Shown in pieces: positions 33,507-43,095 of a DNA stretch of 64,000 nt. Position 1 is the first letter of the stretch; each line of letters begins with the position of its first letter. The notes below the pieces were generated by a model that was not told where the DNA came from, did not search any database, and saw nothing but the letters and a program-made list of their open reading frames with translations. A program made the position numbers and the translations under genes. Source of the DNA: an uncultured Collinsella sp. (GTDB taxonomy: Bacteria > Actinomycetota > Coriobacteriia > Coriobacteriales > Coriobacteriaceae); assembly GCA_947642445.1 (NCBI GenBank), contig CANRSF010000003.1, positions 62,001 through 126,000 on the forward strand, in the 5' to 3' direction.

Positions 33507-34580
33507 ATGGCACTGCCTAAGGATTTCATCGACACCAACGACTTCACCAAAGAGCAGATCCTGGCTATCGAGGATCTTGGCCTGGCAATGAAGAAGGCCA
33601 TCAAGGTTGACGGTTATTATCCGCACCTGCTCCGCAACAAGAGCCTTGGCATGATCTTCCAGCAGGTCTCCACCCGCACCCGTCTTTCCTTCGAGACCGC
33701 TATGACCGACCTCGGCGGCCATGCTCAGTTCTATGGCCCTGGCACCATCCAGCTCGGTGGTCACGAGTCCCTGGGCGACACCGCTCGCGTTATGGGCTCG
33801 CTGCTCGACATCATGATGGCTCGCGTTGACCGTCACAAGGACGTCGTCGGCCTCGCCGAGGGCTCCGCTGTGCCCGTCATCAACGGCATGTCCGAGTTCA
33901 ACCATCCCACGCAGGAGATGGGCGACCTCATGACCATGCTCGAGAACCTCCCCGAGGGCAAGAAGATCGAGGACTGCACCCTGGCCTTCATCGGCGACGC
34001 CACCCAGGTCTGCGTCTCCCTCATGTTCATCGCTTCCAAGGTCGGCATGAAGTTTGTCCAGTTTGGACCTAAGGGCCACCAGATCCCCGACGGCGGCCTG
34101 CACGTTGGCACCGTCGAGGAGCGCGCCGAGTTCGGCAAGCAGATGATGGCCATTGCCGAGGAGAACTGCAAGGTCTCCGGCGGCTCGGTCGTCATCTCCG
34201 ACGACATCGAGTGCATCAAGGGCGCCGACTTCATCTACACCGACGTGTGGTATGGCCTGTACGACGAGGAGGTCTCGGGCGAGAACTACATGGACGTGTT
34301 CTATCCCAAGTATCAGGTCACCATGGACATGATGAACTTCGCCGGTCCCAACTCCAAGTTCATGCACTGCCTGCCGGCCACCCGCAACGAGGAGGTCGTC
34401 GACGAGGTCATGGACGATCCCGAGCGCTCCCTGTGCTGGGTCGAGGCCGAGAACCGCAAGCACTCCATCCGTGCTCTCCTTGCCGCCCTGGGCAAGCGCA
34501 CCCCGCTCAACGACGAGGGTGTCGAGTACTCCGCCAAGGCTGAGCTCCACGCCGCTCTCGAAGCTCTCGAGCAGCTCTAA
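33507..34580 (+). CDS. ptcA: putrescine carbamoyltransferase
   Basis: A 357-residue carbamoyltransferase. The carbamoyl-phosphate site [11 protein letters not shown] (about 50-60) and HPTQEMGDL are general to the family. [36 protein letters not shown] and [16 protein letters not shown] agree with PTC rather than ornithine transcarbamylase, as does an extended C-terminal helix. In the agmatine deiminase pathway it phosphorolyses N-carbamoylputrescine to putrescine and carbamoyl phosphate. GGAAAGGAAAT precedes the ATG. First gene of ptcA-aguD-aguA; a carbamate kinase gene, normally the last member, is not present. Confidence 0.92.
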   Translation: MALPKDFIDTNDFTKEQILAIEDLGLAMKKAIKVDGYYPHLLRNKSLGMIFQQVSTRTRLSFETAMTDLGGHAQFYGPGTIQLGGHESLGDTARVMGSLLDIMMARVDRHKDVVGLAEGSAVPVINGMSEFNHPTQEMGDLMTMLENLPEGKKIEDCTLAFIGDATQVCVSLMFIASKVGMKFVQFGPKGHQIPDGGLHVGTVEERAEFGKQMMAIAEENCKVSGGSVVISDDIECIKGADFIYTDVWYGLYDEEVSGENYMDVFYPKYQVTMDMMNFAGPNSKFMHCLPATRNEEVVDEVMDDPERSLCWVEAENRKHSIRALLAALGKRTPLNDEGVEYSAKAELHAALEALEQL

Positions 34581-34713
34581 GCCTTAAGGCTTCTAAAAGC
34601 ACGTTTGCGGGCGGCGGATGCTCGTCTCCTGTCGCCCGCTCACCGAGGCCCAAGCAATTGCCTTAATACCTTAGGGCCTCGGATCTGTCCAAGACTGAGC
34701 GAAGGAGCTCATC

Positions 34714-36153
34714 ATGAGCGACGGAAAGAAAAAGCTTTCCTTCTTGACGGTCATTTCGACCATCATCTGCGTCGTCTTCGTTTGCGAGGCCGCCGCTCCT
34801 GCTGCTGCCATTGGCAACCAGCAGTTCTTCTGGTGGATCTTCCTGATCCTGACCTTCCTGCTTCCCTACGGCATGGTTGTTGCCGAGCTCGGTACCACCT
34901 ATGACGGCGAGGGCGGCATTTACGACTGGGTACGCGATGGCCTGGGCGACAAATGGGGCGCCCGCATCTCGTATTACTACTGGGTCAACTACCCGCTGTG
35001 GATCGCCTCGCTGGCTACCATGTTCCCCGACATTTTGGGCATGGTCTTTGGCGTCGAGTTCAACTTGATCGCCAAGATGGGTATCGATCTTGCCTTTGTG
35101 TGGATCGTCTACCTCATGGGCCGCTCCAAGGCGGCCGACTCCGAGTGGGTCCTTAACGGCGGCGCCATCATCAAGGTCGCCGTCGCCGTTATCGTTGGCG
35201 CTTTGGGCATTTGGTATGCCATGGAGAACGGTTTTGCGAACGACATGTCCGCTGCCACCTTCCTGCCCGAGCTCACCAACACCAACGCTCTCGGCTACCT
35301 GTCGATCATCATCTTTAACTTCATGGGCTTCGAGGTCATCTGCACCATGACCGACGACATGGCCGATCCCGCTCGCGATATCCCCAAGGCTATCATCGTC
35401 GGTGGCCTGTCCATCGCCGTGATCTACCTGTTCGCTGGCTTTGGCATCGGCGCCGCCGTGCCGGCCGACTCCATCGATCCCGACTACGGCATGATCGTCG
35501 CAGTCCAGACCATGGTGGGCGACTCCATGATCTTTAAGGTCATCTGCATCGCCTTCCTGATCACCCTGTTCGCCAACATGGCCGCTTGGTCCTTCGGCGT
35601 TAACTCTGTTGCTCGCTACGCTGCCGAGCACGGCAACATGCCCAAGGTCTTCGCCTCGATGATCTCGGATGACGACATGCCCAACGGCGCCAACCTGGTC
35701 AACGCCATCGTTGCCTCCCTGGTGCTGTGCCTGCAGCTCGTACCCATCGACGCCATCTCCAACGGTGTCTTCTGGATGCTCTTCGGCACCTCCGTCGTCT
35801 TCCTGCTGCTGACCTACATCCCGATGTTCCCGGCGTTCCTCAACCTTCGCAAGAACGACCCCAACCGCGAGCGTATCTTCACGTTCCCGTTTAAGGGCGC
35901 CATGATGAAGGTCATGCTGGCCATCCCTTGCATCGAGCTGATCCTGGCCATCGTTGCAACGCTGGTGCCGCTCTCTGCCGCTGAAATTGGCGACAAGCTC
36001 CCGATGATCGTTATCTTCATCGTGCTTCTGCTCATCGGCGAGGTTGTCCGCGTCGTCAGCGCCAAGGGCCGCGAGACCGAGTACAAGGGCCTCACTCCCG
36101 AGCTGGCAGCTCAGCGTCTCGCTGAGGAGGCCGCCGAGGCCGAGGAGAACTAG
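34714..36153 (+). CDS. aguD: agmatine:putrescine antiporter (APC family)
   Basis: A 479-residue permease with about twelve hydrophobic segments and the amino acid-polyamine-organocation fold. It starts LSFLTVISTIICVVFVCEAA and includes IGNQQFFWWIFLILTFLLPYG and NFMGFEVICTMTDDM. Placement between ptcA and aguA identifies the probable substrates. A close paralogue lies at 38298-39707. GAAGGAGCTC is upstream of the ATG. The 130-bp gap after ptcA has hairpin-forming sequence. Confidence 0.87.
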   Translation: MSDGKKKLSFLTVISTIICVVFVCEAAAPAAAIGNQQFFWWIFLILTFLLPYGMVVAELGTTYDGEGGIYDWVRDGLGDKWGARISYYYWVNYPLWIASLATMFPDILGMVFGVEFNLIAKMGIDLAFVWIVYLMGRSKAADSEWVLNGGAIIKVAVAVIVGALGIWYAMENGFANDMSAATFLPELTNTNALGYLSIIIFNFMGFEVICTMTDDMADPARDIPKAIIVGGLSIAVIYLFAGFGIGAAVPADSIDPDYGMIVAVQTMVGDSMIFKVICIAFLITLFANMAAWSFGVNSVARYAAEHGNMPKVFASMISDDDMPNGANLVNAIVASLVLCLQLVPIDAISNGVFWMLFGTSVVFLLLTYIPMFPAFLNLRKNDPNRERIFTFPFKGAMMKVMLAIPCIELILAIVATLVPLSAAEIGDKLPMIVIFIVLLLIGEVVRVVSAKGRETEYKGLTPELAAQRLAEEAAEAEEN

Positions 36154-36520
36154 AGCACCCGGTTCTGGGGCTCCAACCCTCCTCGCGTACCAACGTGCGC
36201 TTCGTCGGGCTTGTCGCTCCCGACTCCGGGCACTCTAGCCTCTTCGGAGACGTGCCCAAGCGACAGGTTTGCTAACCATTCCCCGGGGTGGGTGTGAGCG
36301 ATAGCTCCGGTAACCACCGCCCACCCCAATCTCTCTTCCGTATCCTTCGTGCGTTTTGTCTCCGCGCACTTGGTTACGTCGTCGCTTGCCGGTGCGATTC
36401 CGTGAAAACCGGCGTCGGGCGCCCCGACCTTTGCCGAGGAACGGGCGCCTACCATCTCTTGGTTTTAGGCTGCGGGCAACCCGCCCGCGGCAAGCGATCG
36501 TTCGATTTGGAGGAAATCTT
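36154..36520. other. 367-bp leader before aguA
   Basis: GC-rich gap inside the agu cluster with several weak stems, for example GGGGTGGG (36285-36292) with CCCACCCC (about 36321-36328). I see no gene and no recognised riboswitch. A long 5' leader or a separate aguA promoter is possible. Confidence 0.35.
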
Positions 36521-37726
36521 ATGCGTACGATCACCGAGTCCGAGTCCACCCCCAAGGCCGACGGCTTCTTTATGCCCGCTGAGTTCGCCCCGCAGGATCG
36601 CGTGTGGATGGGTTGGCCCCACCGCACCGACACCTGGGCCCACGGCGCCAAGCCGGCTCAGAAGCAGTATGCCGCCATCGCCCGCGCCATCGCCGAGTTC
36701 ACCCCGGTTACCATGTGCGCCAACCAGGTCGACTATGCCAACTGCAAGGCCGTCTTCGAGGAGGACGAGAACGTCACCGTCATCGAGATGACCACCGACG
36801 ACGCCTGGTTCCGCGACACCGCCGCCACCTACGTCATCAACGGCAAGGGCGAGAAGCGCGCCAACCACTGGCACTTCAACGCTTACGGTGGCCTTGTGGA
36901 TGGCCTCTATTTCCCGTGGGACAAGGACGAGCAGATCGCCCTTAAGATGGCTGAGCTCTCCGGCTGCCGTCGCTATCGTCCCGATGACATGATCCTCGAG
37001 GGCGGCTCCATCACCGTCGACGGCGAGGGCACCCTTGTCGTGACCGACCAGTGCCTGCTTTCCCCGGGCCGCACCTGCTCTGCGGTTCTGGAGGAGGAAG
37101 AGGATCCCGAGTCCATCTGGCCCAAGTTCCACAAGAAGTTTGAGCCCTGGAGCGAGGAGCTTCGCGCCTATATGGACGAGCACCTCAAGGATTACCTGGG
37201 TGTCGAGAAGGTCATCTGGGTCAAGGAGGGCATCGACCCCGAGGAGACCAACGGCCACATCGATGACGTCGCCACGTTCATCGCTCCGGGCGTCATGGCC
37301 TGCATCTGGACCGACGATCCCGAGTATCCGTTCTACGAGCAGTGCCACGCTGCCTACGAGACCCTCTCCAACGCCGTTGACGCTAAGGGCCGCAAGATGA
37401 AGGTCTACAAGCTCTGCATGCCCGTGAACCCGCTGTTCATGGACCAGGCTTCCTGCGACACCATCGACGCCGACGAGAACGCCGAGCCGCGCGTTCCCGA
37501 CGAGCCGCTGATCGCCTCCTACATGAACTACCTGGTCACCAACCACGGCGTTATCGTCCCGCAGTACGGCGACGAGAACGACCAGCTGGCCGTCGACACG
37601 CTCCAGAAGATCTATGACGAGGTCTGGGGCGAGGGCGTCTACAAGTGCGTCGGCGTTCAGTCCGAGCAGGTCGTCTTCGGCGGCGGCAATATCCACTGCA
37701 TTACGCAGCAGGAGCCCTCGGCGTAA
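36521..37726 (+). CDS. aguA: agmatine deiminase
   Basis: A 401-residue enzyme of the guanidino-modifying superfamily that hydrolyses agmatine to N-carbamoylputrescine and ammonia. Visible are MPAEFAPQDRVWMGWPHR, DDAWFRDTAATYV, LEGGSITVDGEG, TNGHIDDVATF (catalytic His/Asp) and the C-terminal GGGNIHCITQQEP with the nucleophile Cys393. It is somewhat longer than usual by an acidic insert (EEEEDPESIW, about 190). GGAGGAAATC precedes the ATG. With PtcA and AguD it turns agmatine into putrescine, ammonia, CO2 and carbamoyl phosphate. Confidence 0.95.
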   Translation: MRTITESESTPKADGFFMPAEFAPQDRVWMGWPHRTDTWAHGAKPAQKQYAAIARAIAEFTPVTMCANQVDYANCKAVFEEDENVTVIEMTTDDAWFRDTAATYVINGKGEKRANHWHFNAYGGLVDGLYFPWDKDEQIALKMAELSGCRRYRPDDMILEGGSITVDGEGTLVVTDQCLLSPGRTCSAVLEEEEDPESIWPKFHKKFEPWSEELRAYMDEHLKDYLGVEKVIWVKEGIDPEETNGHIDDVATFIAPGVMACIWTDDPEYPFYEQCHAAYETLSNAVDAKGRKMKVYKLCMPVNPLFMDQASCDTIDADENAEPRVPDEPLIASYMNYLVTNHGVIVPQYGDENDQLAVDTLQKIYDEVWGEGVYKCVGVQSEQVVFGGGNIHCITQQEPSA

Positions 37727-38297
37727 CTCAGGCACGCCACCTTGGCGTTCACTCGTCGCTTACGTAGCGTCAGTACGCTACGCTCCTCGTTCGCGCCAAT
37801 CTGGCGCACCTGAGCACGCCGAGTAAACGTCTGACTTTCCGAGCCGTGATGCTTCGGGAACCCAGCCGATCAATCGGACGGTCGGTGAATCGGACCATCT
37901 CGGGGCATTGATGGTCGGTTTATTCGATGTCTTGGTCGGCTGGGTTTTTCTTTGGGCACTCCGTTGCCTCCACTTCGGAGTGCCCGCCTCTTTGATTGAG
38001 TACGCGTCTGATCTGGGATTTATTGCGGGTTAGGCCAATTGTTCGCTTGAATTTCCCAGGTCAGACGCGTATTCAATTGCTGATAGTTTCCGGTTGCGAG
38101 CGCGACCGTTTTGATCGGAGTATCTATGTACCAGCGTATCGTTATCTACACGCGCCTGTTCCGCGAGCGTTGGTCCAACAATTGCATCCTCTCTTCTCTT
38201 TGGGATGGCACCTGCACCGGTGACGCGGCCTGCAACCCTACCTTGGGCTGCGCCTTCGGTACAGATGCCATCCTTTTTGCTGTAGGGGGAGCGTGCC
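37727..38297. other. 571-bp gap with a terminator and a long hairpin
   Basis: AACCCAGCCGA (37859-37869) pairs with TCGGCTGGGTTTTTC (37936 on), closing an aguA terminator with a second GACCATC/GATGGTC stem inside. Next, ATTGAGTACGCGTCTGATCT (from 37995) is inverted at 38054-38077, a 24-bp hairpin with two mismatches. No gene is visible. Confidence 0.6.
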
Positions 38298-39707
38298 GTG
38301 GCAGGTAAAAAGTTCTCCCTGTTCGAGGTCATCCTCTCGGTTATCTGCGTTGTCTTTACCATCGAGGCGGCCGCTCCGGCATCTGCCATGGGTAACGTGC
38401 AGTTCTTCTGGTGGATCTTCCTCATCATTACGTTTTTGCTTCCCTATGGCCTGGTGGTGGCCGAGCTCGGTACGGCGTTCGATTCCGAGGGCGGTCTGTA
38501 CGATTGGGTTCGCCTGGGCTTGGGCGACCGTTGGGGCGCTCGCTGCTCCTGGTGCTATTGGGTCAACTTTCCACTGTGGGTGGCAAGTATCGCCTGCATG
38601 TTCCCCAGTGTCATCAATGCGGTATGGGGAATCGAATTTTCGCTTGGGGTCCGAATTGCCATCGAGCTTGCCTTTGTGTGGGGCGTCACGGTCATGGCAA
38701 TGCAGCCGGTGGCCGAGGCCGATTGGGTCATGGATGGCGGCGCCGTCATCAAGGTGCTCATTACCGCCGTGGTGGGAATCGTCGGTATCTGGTTTGCCTG
38801 CAATAACGGCTTTGCCAACGATATGTCGTTTAAGACCTTTGTCCCCGATCTGGGAGACACTAACTCACTGACGTATCTTTCAATCATCCTATTCAACTTT
38901 ATGGGCTTTGAGGTGGTCGCGACCTTTGCCAGCACGATGAAGAACCCATCGCGCGATATCCCCAAGGCGGTTATCGCCGGTGGCGTTGCCATCGCGGCGA
39001 TCTACATTATCTGTGGCGTCGGTATTGGAGCCGCGGTTCCCACCGAGCAGCTTTCACTCGATTCGGGCATTGTGGACGCGGTTGCCGCCATGGTGGGGCG
39101 CGCTCACCCGCTGACGATGGTCGTGGGCGTGGCCTTTTTGGTGACGCTGTTCGCCAACATGATCTGCTGGAGTTTTGGCGTCAACAACGTGGCGAGCTAT
39201 GCCGCGCGCCACGGCAACATGCCGCGCCCCTTTGCGCTGGTGTCCAAGAAGACCGGCATGCCCAACGGCTCAGCACTCATTAACGGTTGTTTTGCCAGCT
39301 TGGTGCTGCTACTTCAGATTCCGCTGGGCGAAGGTTCCGACGTCTTTTGGGTTTTCTTCTCGATGAACGTCGTCTTTCTGCTCATGAGCTATATCCCGAT
39401 GTTCCCGGCGTTTTGGCGTCTGCGTAAATACGACGGTCGCCCGCGTGTGTTCCGCGCGCCCTTCGAGGGCAAGGTGCTTGCGGTAGCGCTTGCGGTGCCG
39501 GTGGTAGAGCTCGTGCTTTCGATTGTTGCGACAATCGTGCCGCTTAACAGCTCGCCCGCCGAGATGTCAAAGTTGCCGATCCTCATGGGTGTGGTGATCG
39601 GCGTGTTGCTGGGCGAGGTTTCGCGCCTCATATCGCGCCGCGGCCGCAGCATCGACAATCCCGGCGTTGGCGCAAGGGGGACAGGTCGCTTTGCACCAAA
39701 ACAGTAG
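38298..39707 (+). CDS. APC-family permease, AguD paralogue
   Basis: A 469-residue, about twelve-segment permease clearly duplicated from the aguD type: both share QFFWWIFLIxTFLLPYGxVV, DWVRxGLGDxWGAR and NFMGFEV. It could exchange agmatine/putrescine or a related amino acid/amine. GTG at 38298 is preceded by AGGGGGAGC. It lies after aguA, behind a 571-bp gap with a terminator, so it may be expressed separately under one of the LuxR proteins. Followed by a hairpin overlapping the stop (39706-39728). Confidence 0.85.
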   Translation: MAGKKFSLFEVILSVICVVFTIEAAAPASAMGNVQFFWWIFLIITFLLPYGLVVAELGTAFDSEGGLYDWVRLGLGDRWGARCSWCYWVNFPLWVASIACMFPSVINAVWGIEFSLGVRIAIELAFVWGVTVMAMQPVAEADWVMDGGAVIKVLITAVVGIVGIWFACNNGFANDMSFKTFVPDLGDTNSLTYLSIILFNFMGFEVVATFASTMKNPSRDIPKAVIAGGVAIAAIYIICGVGIGAAVPTEQLSLDSGIVDAVAAMVGRAHPLTMVVGVAFLVTLFANMICWSFGVNNVASYAARHGNMPRPFALVSKKTGMPNGSALINGCFASLVLLLQIPLGEGSDVFWVFFSMNVVFLLMSYIPMFPAFWRLRKYDGRPRVFRAPFEGKVLAVALAVPVVELVLSIVATIVPLNSSPAEMSKLPILMGVVIGVLLGEVSRLISRRGRSIDNPGVGARGTGRFAPKQ

Positions 39708-39728
39708 CGCCGCGAGTTGTGCGGCGCT
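39706..39728 (+). terminator. hairpin at the end of the AguD paralogue
   Basis: AGCGCCGC (39706-39713) pairs with GCGGCGCT (39721-39728). Confidence 0.5.
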
Positions 39729-39742
39729 AGTTGCATCTTGGA

Positions 39743-39934
39743 TTACTGCTCACGCTGCTCGGGATCAGATGCGAGCTTGGGTGCAAAGTAGGGGACGTGG
39801 CCCAGGTAGGGGCAGCTGTCCGAACGCGCCTCAACGGCGCAGGGGACATCGTCGTAGGTCATGGAAGAACCGAGTCGGGTGATGGCCTTGGCGGCGGGCG
39901 CGACGAGCATCTTGAGCGGAGCGATCGGTGTCAT
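39743..39934 (-). CDS. small 63-residue protein of unknown function
   Basis: A short gene starting MTPIAPLKMLVAP, with Cys32 and Cys41 in VPCAVEARSDSCPYLGHVPY. The start at 39934 is supported by AAAGGAG five to six bases upstream on the minus strand, which makes a real gene likely. No membrane segment is evident. It is convergent with the AguD paralogue and divergent from the second LuxR gene, so it may belong to that regulon. I do not recognise the family. Confidence 0.6.
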   Translation of the reverse strand: MTPIAPLKMLVAPAAKAITRLGSSMTYDDVPCAVEARSDSCPYLGHVPYFAPKLASDPEQREQ

Positions 39935-40062
39935 GGCATCTCCTTTCATCGGTGAGACACAGCTTGTTTATCTAAACGATACAGTACGTTTAATCGGTGA
40001 GTCTAATCTTGCGGCAAAGAATCTGTCAACATCCTCACAGCATCTAGACAGGGGAGGCGGGC

Positions 40063-41055
40063 ATGAGTTTCGCGTTCTATATCTACACCACGATTATCAT
40101 GGGTGTGGCTCTGGTGACCAGTGCCGTGGCATTGGTGGTTTGGCTCATGACGCGCCGTCGCGACAGCCTCGTGGCCGCGGCGGGTTTTTTGCTCTATATG
40201 CTCGATATGTCGGTCATCTTTTTTGACGAGTACAATCGGCTCAAATACGACTACGCCGTTACCTTTAGCGAGCCGCTGCAGCACCCCTTGCTGCGCTGCG
40301 TGCTTGGTATTGCCATCTATGCCTGCGTGGTGCTATGGATGTTTGCGCGCTTGCGCAAAAGGCCGACGTCGCGCATGCTCGGACTTGCTATCGTGCCGTT
40401 TTCAATCTTGCAATTGCTGCTGGTGCCTCGCAGCGGTGCTGCCGGAGAGATGCAGCAGTATCTCTTTTGGCTCACGCGTGACCTGGGCAATGTAGGATGT
40501 CTTGCCTATGCCGCCTGGCATTACCGGCACAGGGCCACGCGTGTTGAGAAACTCGACCTCGACCGCTCAAAGCTCTTTTGGAAGGTGGCACTCGTTCTTG
40601 CGTTTTGCGTAATCGCCGAGGACACCTACATGATTTTGCTCTGCCGCCCCGACTCTCAAAACCCCGTCATCAGCCTCTTTTTGTGGTATCTGTCCGAGCG
40701 CAATATCTCCGAAAACGTGCTGCTCGTGGTATGTGCGGTCCAACTCTTTTGCCAGTTTAGCCATATCCTGCGTGTGTATGCCCGTCATCCGCGTGCCGAT
40801 GAGGACGTGGCGGCCCAGAGCGCAAGCTCTGGGGACGACCTCGCATCGCGTGTGGTGATCTATGCCGATGCCCACAAGCTGTCGCGACGTGAGCAGGAAG
40901 TGCTCACGCTGGTGCTGAAGGGCAACGACGCCCAAAACATCGCCAGCGAGTTGGTCATCAGCCCTGGCACGGTCAAGGCACACTTGCATCGCATCTACGT
41001 TAAAAGCGGCGTCTCCAACCGAGATGACCTCATAGATGCCTTTTGGCGTTCCTAG
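40063..41055 (+). CDS. membrane-bound LuxR-type regulator (7TM + HTH), second copy
   Basis: A 330-residue protein with the same layout as 32211-33176: about seven hydrophobic segments in the first 240 residues, then a C-terminal LuxR HTH (LSRREQEVLTLVLKGNDAQN, ISPGTVKAHLHRIYVKSG). Shared features include LDMSVIFFDEY against IEMTEIFFFEY near segment two and LYLSERN/WYLSERN before the last segment. AGGGGAGG precedes the ATG. It may regulate the AguD paralogue, the small gene or the amidohydrolase-MATE pair behind it. Confidence 0.85.
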   Translation: MSFAFYIYTTIIMGVALVTSAVALVVWLMTRRRDSLVAAAGFLLYMLDMSVIFFDEYNRLKYDYAVTFSEPLQHPLLRCVLGIAIYACVVLWMFARLRKRPTSRMLGLAIVPFSILQLLLVPRSGAAGEMQQYLFWLTRDLGNVGCLAYAAWHYRHRATRVEKLDLDRSKLFWKVALVLAFCVIAEDTYMILLCRPDSQNPVISLFLWYLSERNISENVLLVVCAVQLFCQFSHILRVYARHPRADEDVAAQSASSGDDLASRVVIYADAHKLSRREQEVLTLVLKGNDAQNIASELVISPGTVKAHLHRIYVKSGVSNRDDLIDAFWRS

Positions 41056-41370
41056 TCCTATTCTTTCTTGCATGCGGGTCTTGCCGTGTGGGCGGGCACG
41101 CCGTTGGGCGTAATGACGCGGTAATAATCTCAGACAATAAACCTGCAGGTAAAGCGTGTAAACCTGCTTAAACTGACCGTTTGCGGTCCCTGGCCTTGGC
41201 ATGGATTTGCCCCTGTGTATCAATGGGTGTAGCGCGAAGCCGCGGACGTGGGACAGACGTCCGAGCACGGCTTGTAGGCACGCGCCGATGCGGGAGCGCT
41301 ACGCTCCCAACCGAGTGCCCACGCGGGCGGTGCGTCCGCGTTGCAACCAAAGATGCCTGAGGAGGCTCAC
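41056..41370. promoter_or_regulatory. promoter region of the amidohydrolase gene
   Basis: 315 bp without a gene. AATAAACCTGCAGGTAAAGC followed by TGTAAACCTGCTTAAACTG (about 41137-41176) holds a repeated TAAACCTGC element, recalling elements before ptcA. CGGACGT...ACGTCCG (about 41243-41262) and GGGAGCGCTACGCTCCC (41290-41306) are short stems near the gene. Confidence 0.4.
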
Positions 41371-42999
41371 ATGGACAAGGCTGATGTAGTTATCAAGAGC
41401 AACGCCGTTTTTACCGGCGATGGGCTCGAGCCGTTTAAGGGCGGCGTTGCCGTGCGGGGCGATAAAATCGTTGCCTGCGGTGACGATGCCCACCTGGCAC
41501 CGTTTATCGGTCCCGATACCGAGGTGCGCGACTTTGGCGACCAGCTCGTCATGCCCGGCCTGATTGACTCGCACACGCATTTTGCCCAGGGCGCGTTCAT
41601 GACCGACCCCGATTTTGCCGTCAACCTCATCGACTGCACCAGTTTTGAGATGGCGATGGAACGTGTCGTGGCGTTTGCGGCCGACCATCCCGATAACGAG
41701 TGGATCCTGGGCTGCCAGATTATCCAGTTCCAGTGGGATGTCCCCGAGATGCCCACAGCCGCGATGATCGATGAGTACATCTCGGACCGCCCGGTCTTTC
41801 TGCAGCAGGTTGACCTGCATACCTTTAGTGCCAATACCTGCGCCATCAACAAGGTGGGAGTAACTTCGCAGACGCCCGATCCCGCAGGCGGCAAGATCCT
41901 TAAGGATGCCGAGGGCAATCTGACGGGCGTGTTTTCCAACAACGCCGGCGTCTTCTTTATGGACGAGGTCTACGACCCAGCGCCCGAGGTTGTTGACGCG
42001 TCGTTTGCAAAAACCGCCCGGCGCGCCAATGCCCTGGGAATCACTACGGTCGGCATGGTCAATCCTACGTTTGTGAGCATGGAAAACCCGTATGCGGTGT
42101 TGGCAGGTCTTAATGCCAAGGGCGACTTGCCACTGCGCGTGTTCCTGTACACCGATCTGTTCGAAAACGAGTCCTTAATGCTCGAGCAGATCAAGGAGAA
42201 ATACGCCTTCTCGGGTACGCAGGTCGAGTGGCACGGCTTTAAGCAGTTTCTTGATGGCGTGTGCTCCGACCACACCGCTTGGATGCTTGAACCCTATTCC
42301 AACGCGCCCGATACCTGCGGTGAGCCCGCGGAGGATCCAGAGCGCATCCGTGCCGCCATTGTCAGGGCGCAGGAATGGGGCGTTGACACGCGCGTCCATA
42401 CGATCGGCGATCGCTCGGTGCGTTTTGTGCTTGATTGCTTTGAGGAGGGCGAGCGCTTGCATGGTAAGCGGGGTTGCCGCCACTCCATGGAGCACAACGA
42501 GACGGTTGAGCCCGAGGATCTGCCGCGCTATGCCGAGCTGGGTATATGCCCTGGTATGCAGCCGTGGCACATGCTGCTCGATATGGCTGACCTTGCCAAG
42601 GACGATGCCGTGGGCCCCGAGCGTGCTGCGCTTTCGTGGCCCCTGCATAGCCTGCTTGCCAGCGGTGCCGTGGTGCACCTGGGCAGTGACTTCCCCGTTG
42701 TGGGCTTGGAGCCCATGGAGGAGGTGTACGGCGCGGTCTTCCGCATGCTCGAGGACGGCTCCAACCCAGAAGGGTGGTTCCCGCAGGAGCGCATCACCAT
42801 GGCCGAGGCCCTGCGCGCCTACACCTACGGCAGCGCCTACGCCATGCATGCCGAGGATCGCATCGGTACGCTCGCATGCGGCAAACAGGCTGATATCTGT
42901 GTGCTCGACCGTAACCTCTTTGACTGCGAACCGGCTGAGGTCCTCGAGGCCACGGCGTCTCTCACGATGATTGCCGGCAAGGTGGTCTACGAGGCCTAG
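41371..42999 (+). CDS. amidohydrolase family protein (YtcJ-like)
   Basis: A 542-residue metal-dependent hydrolase. GLIDSHTHF (about 67-75) gives the first metal ligands; VHTIGDR and SMEHNE are later ones, and LGSDFPV carries the terminal Asp. It belongs to the YtcJ/amidohydrolase-3 type acting on C-N bonds of small substrates; the compound is unknown. GAGGAGG upstream defines the ATG. The MATE exporter gene follows by 96 bp, suggesting an operon in which a substrate or product is exported. The position next to the agmatine genes hints at amide or amine compounds, an inference only. Confidence 0.87.
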   Translation: MDKADVVIKSNAVFTGDGLEPFKGGVAVRGDKIVACGDDAHLAPFIGPDTEVRDFGDQLVMPGLIDSHTHFAQGAFMTDPDFAVNLIDCTSFEMAMERVVAFAADHPDNEWILGCQIIQFQWDVPEMPTAAMIDEYISDRPVFLQQVDLHTFSANTCAINKVGVTSQTPDPAGGKILKDAEGNLTGVFSNNAGVFFMDEVYDPAPEVVDASFAKTARRANALGITTVGMVNPTFVSMENPYAVLAGLNAKGDLPLRVFLYTDLFENESLMLEQIKEKYAFSGTQVEWHGFKQFLDGVCSDHTAWMLEPYSNAPDTCGEPAEDPERIRAAIVRAQEWGVDTRVHTIGDRSVRFVLDCFEEGERLHGKRGCRHSMEHNETVEPEDLPRYAELGICPGMQPWHMLLDMADLAKDDAVGPERAALSWPLHSLLASGAVVHLGSDFPVVGLEPMEEVYGAVFRMLEDGSNPEGWFPQERITMAEALRAYTYGSAYAMHAEDRIGTLACGKQADICVLDRNLFDCEPAEVLEATASLTMIAGKVVYEA

Positions 43000-43095
43000 C
43001 GGGGCTGCTGCATCGCTGGGCGGTGCCGCAGCCTGTGCGTGCCGCCCATCCATTCATGCATCCATTCATCAATCTCTCATGGAAAGGGGAGAACA

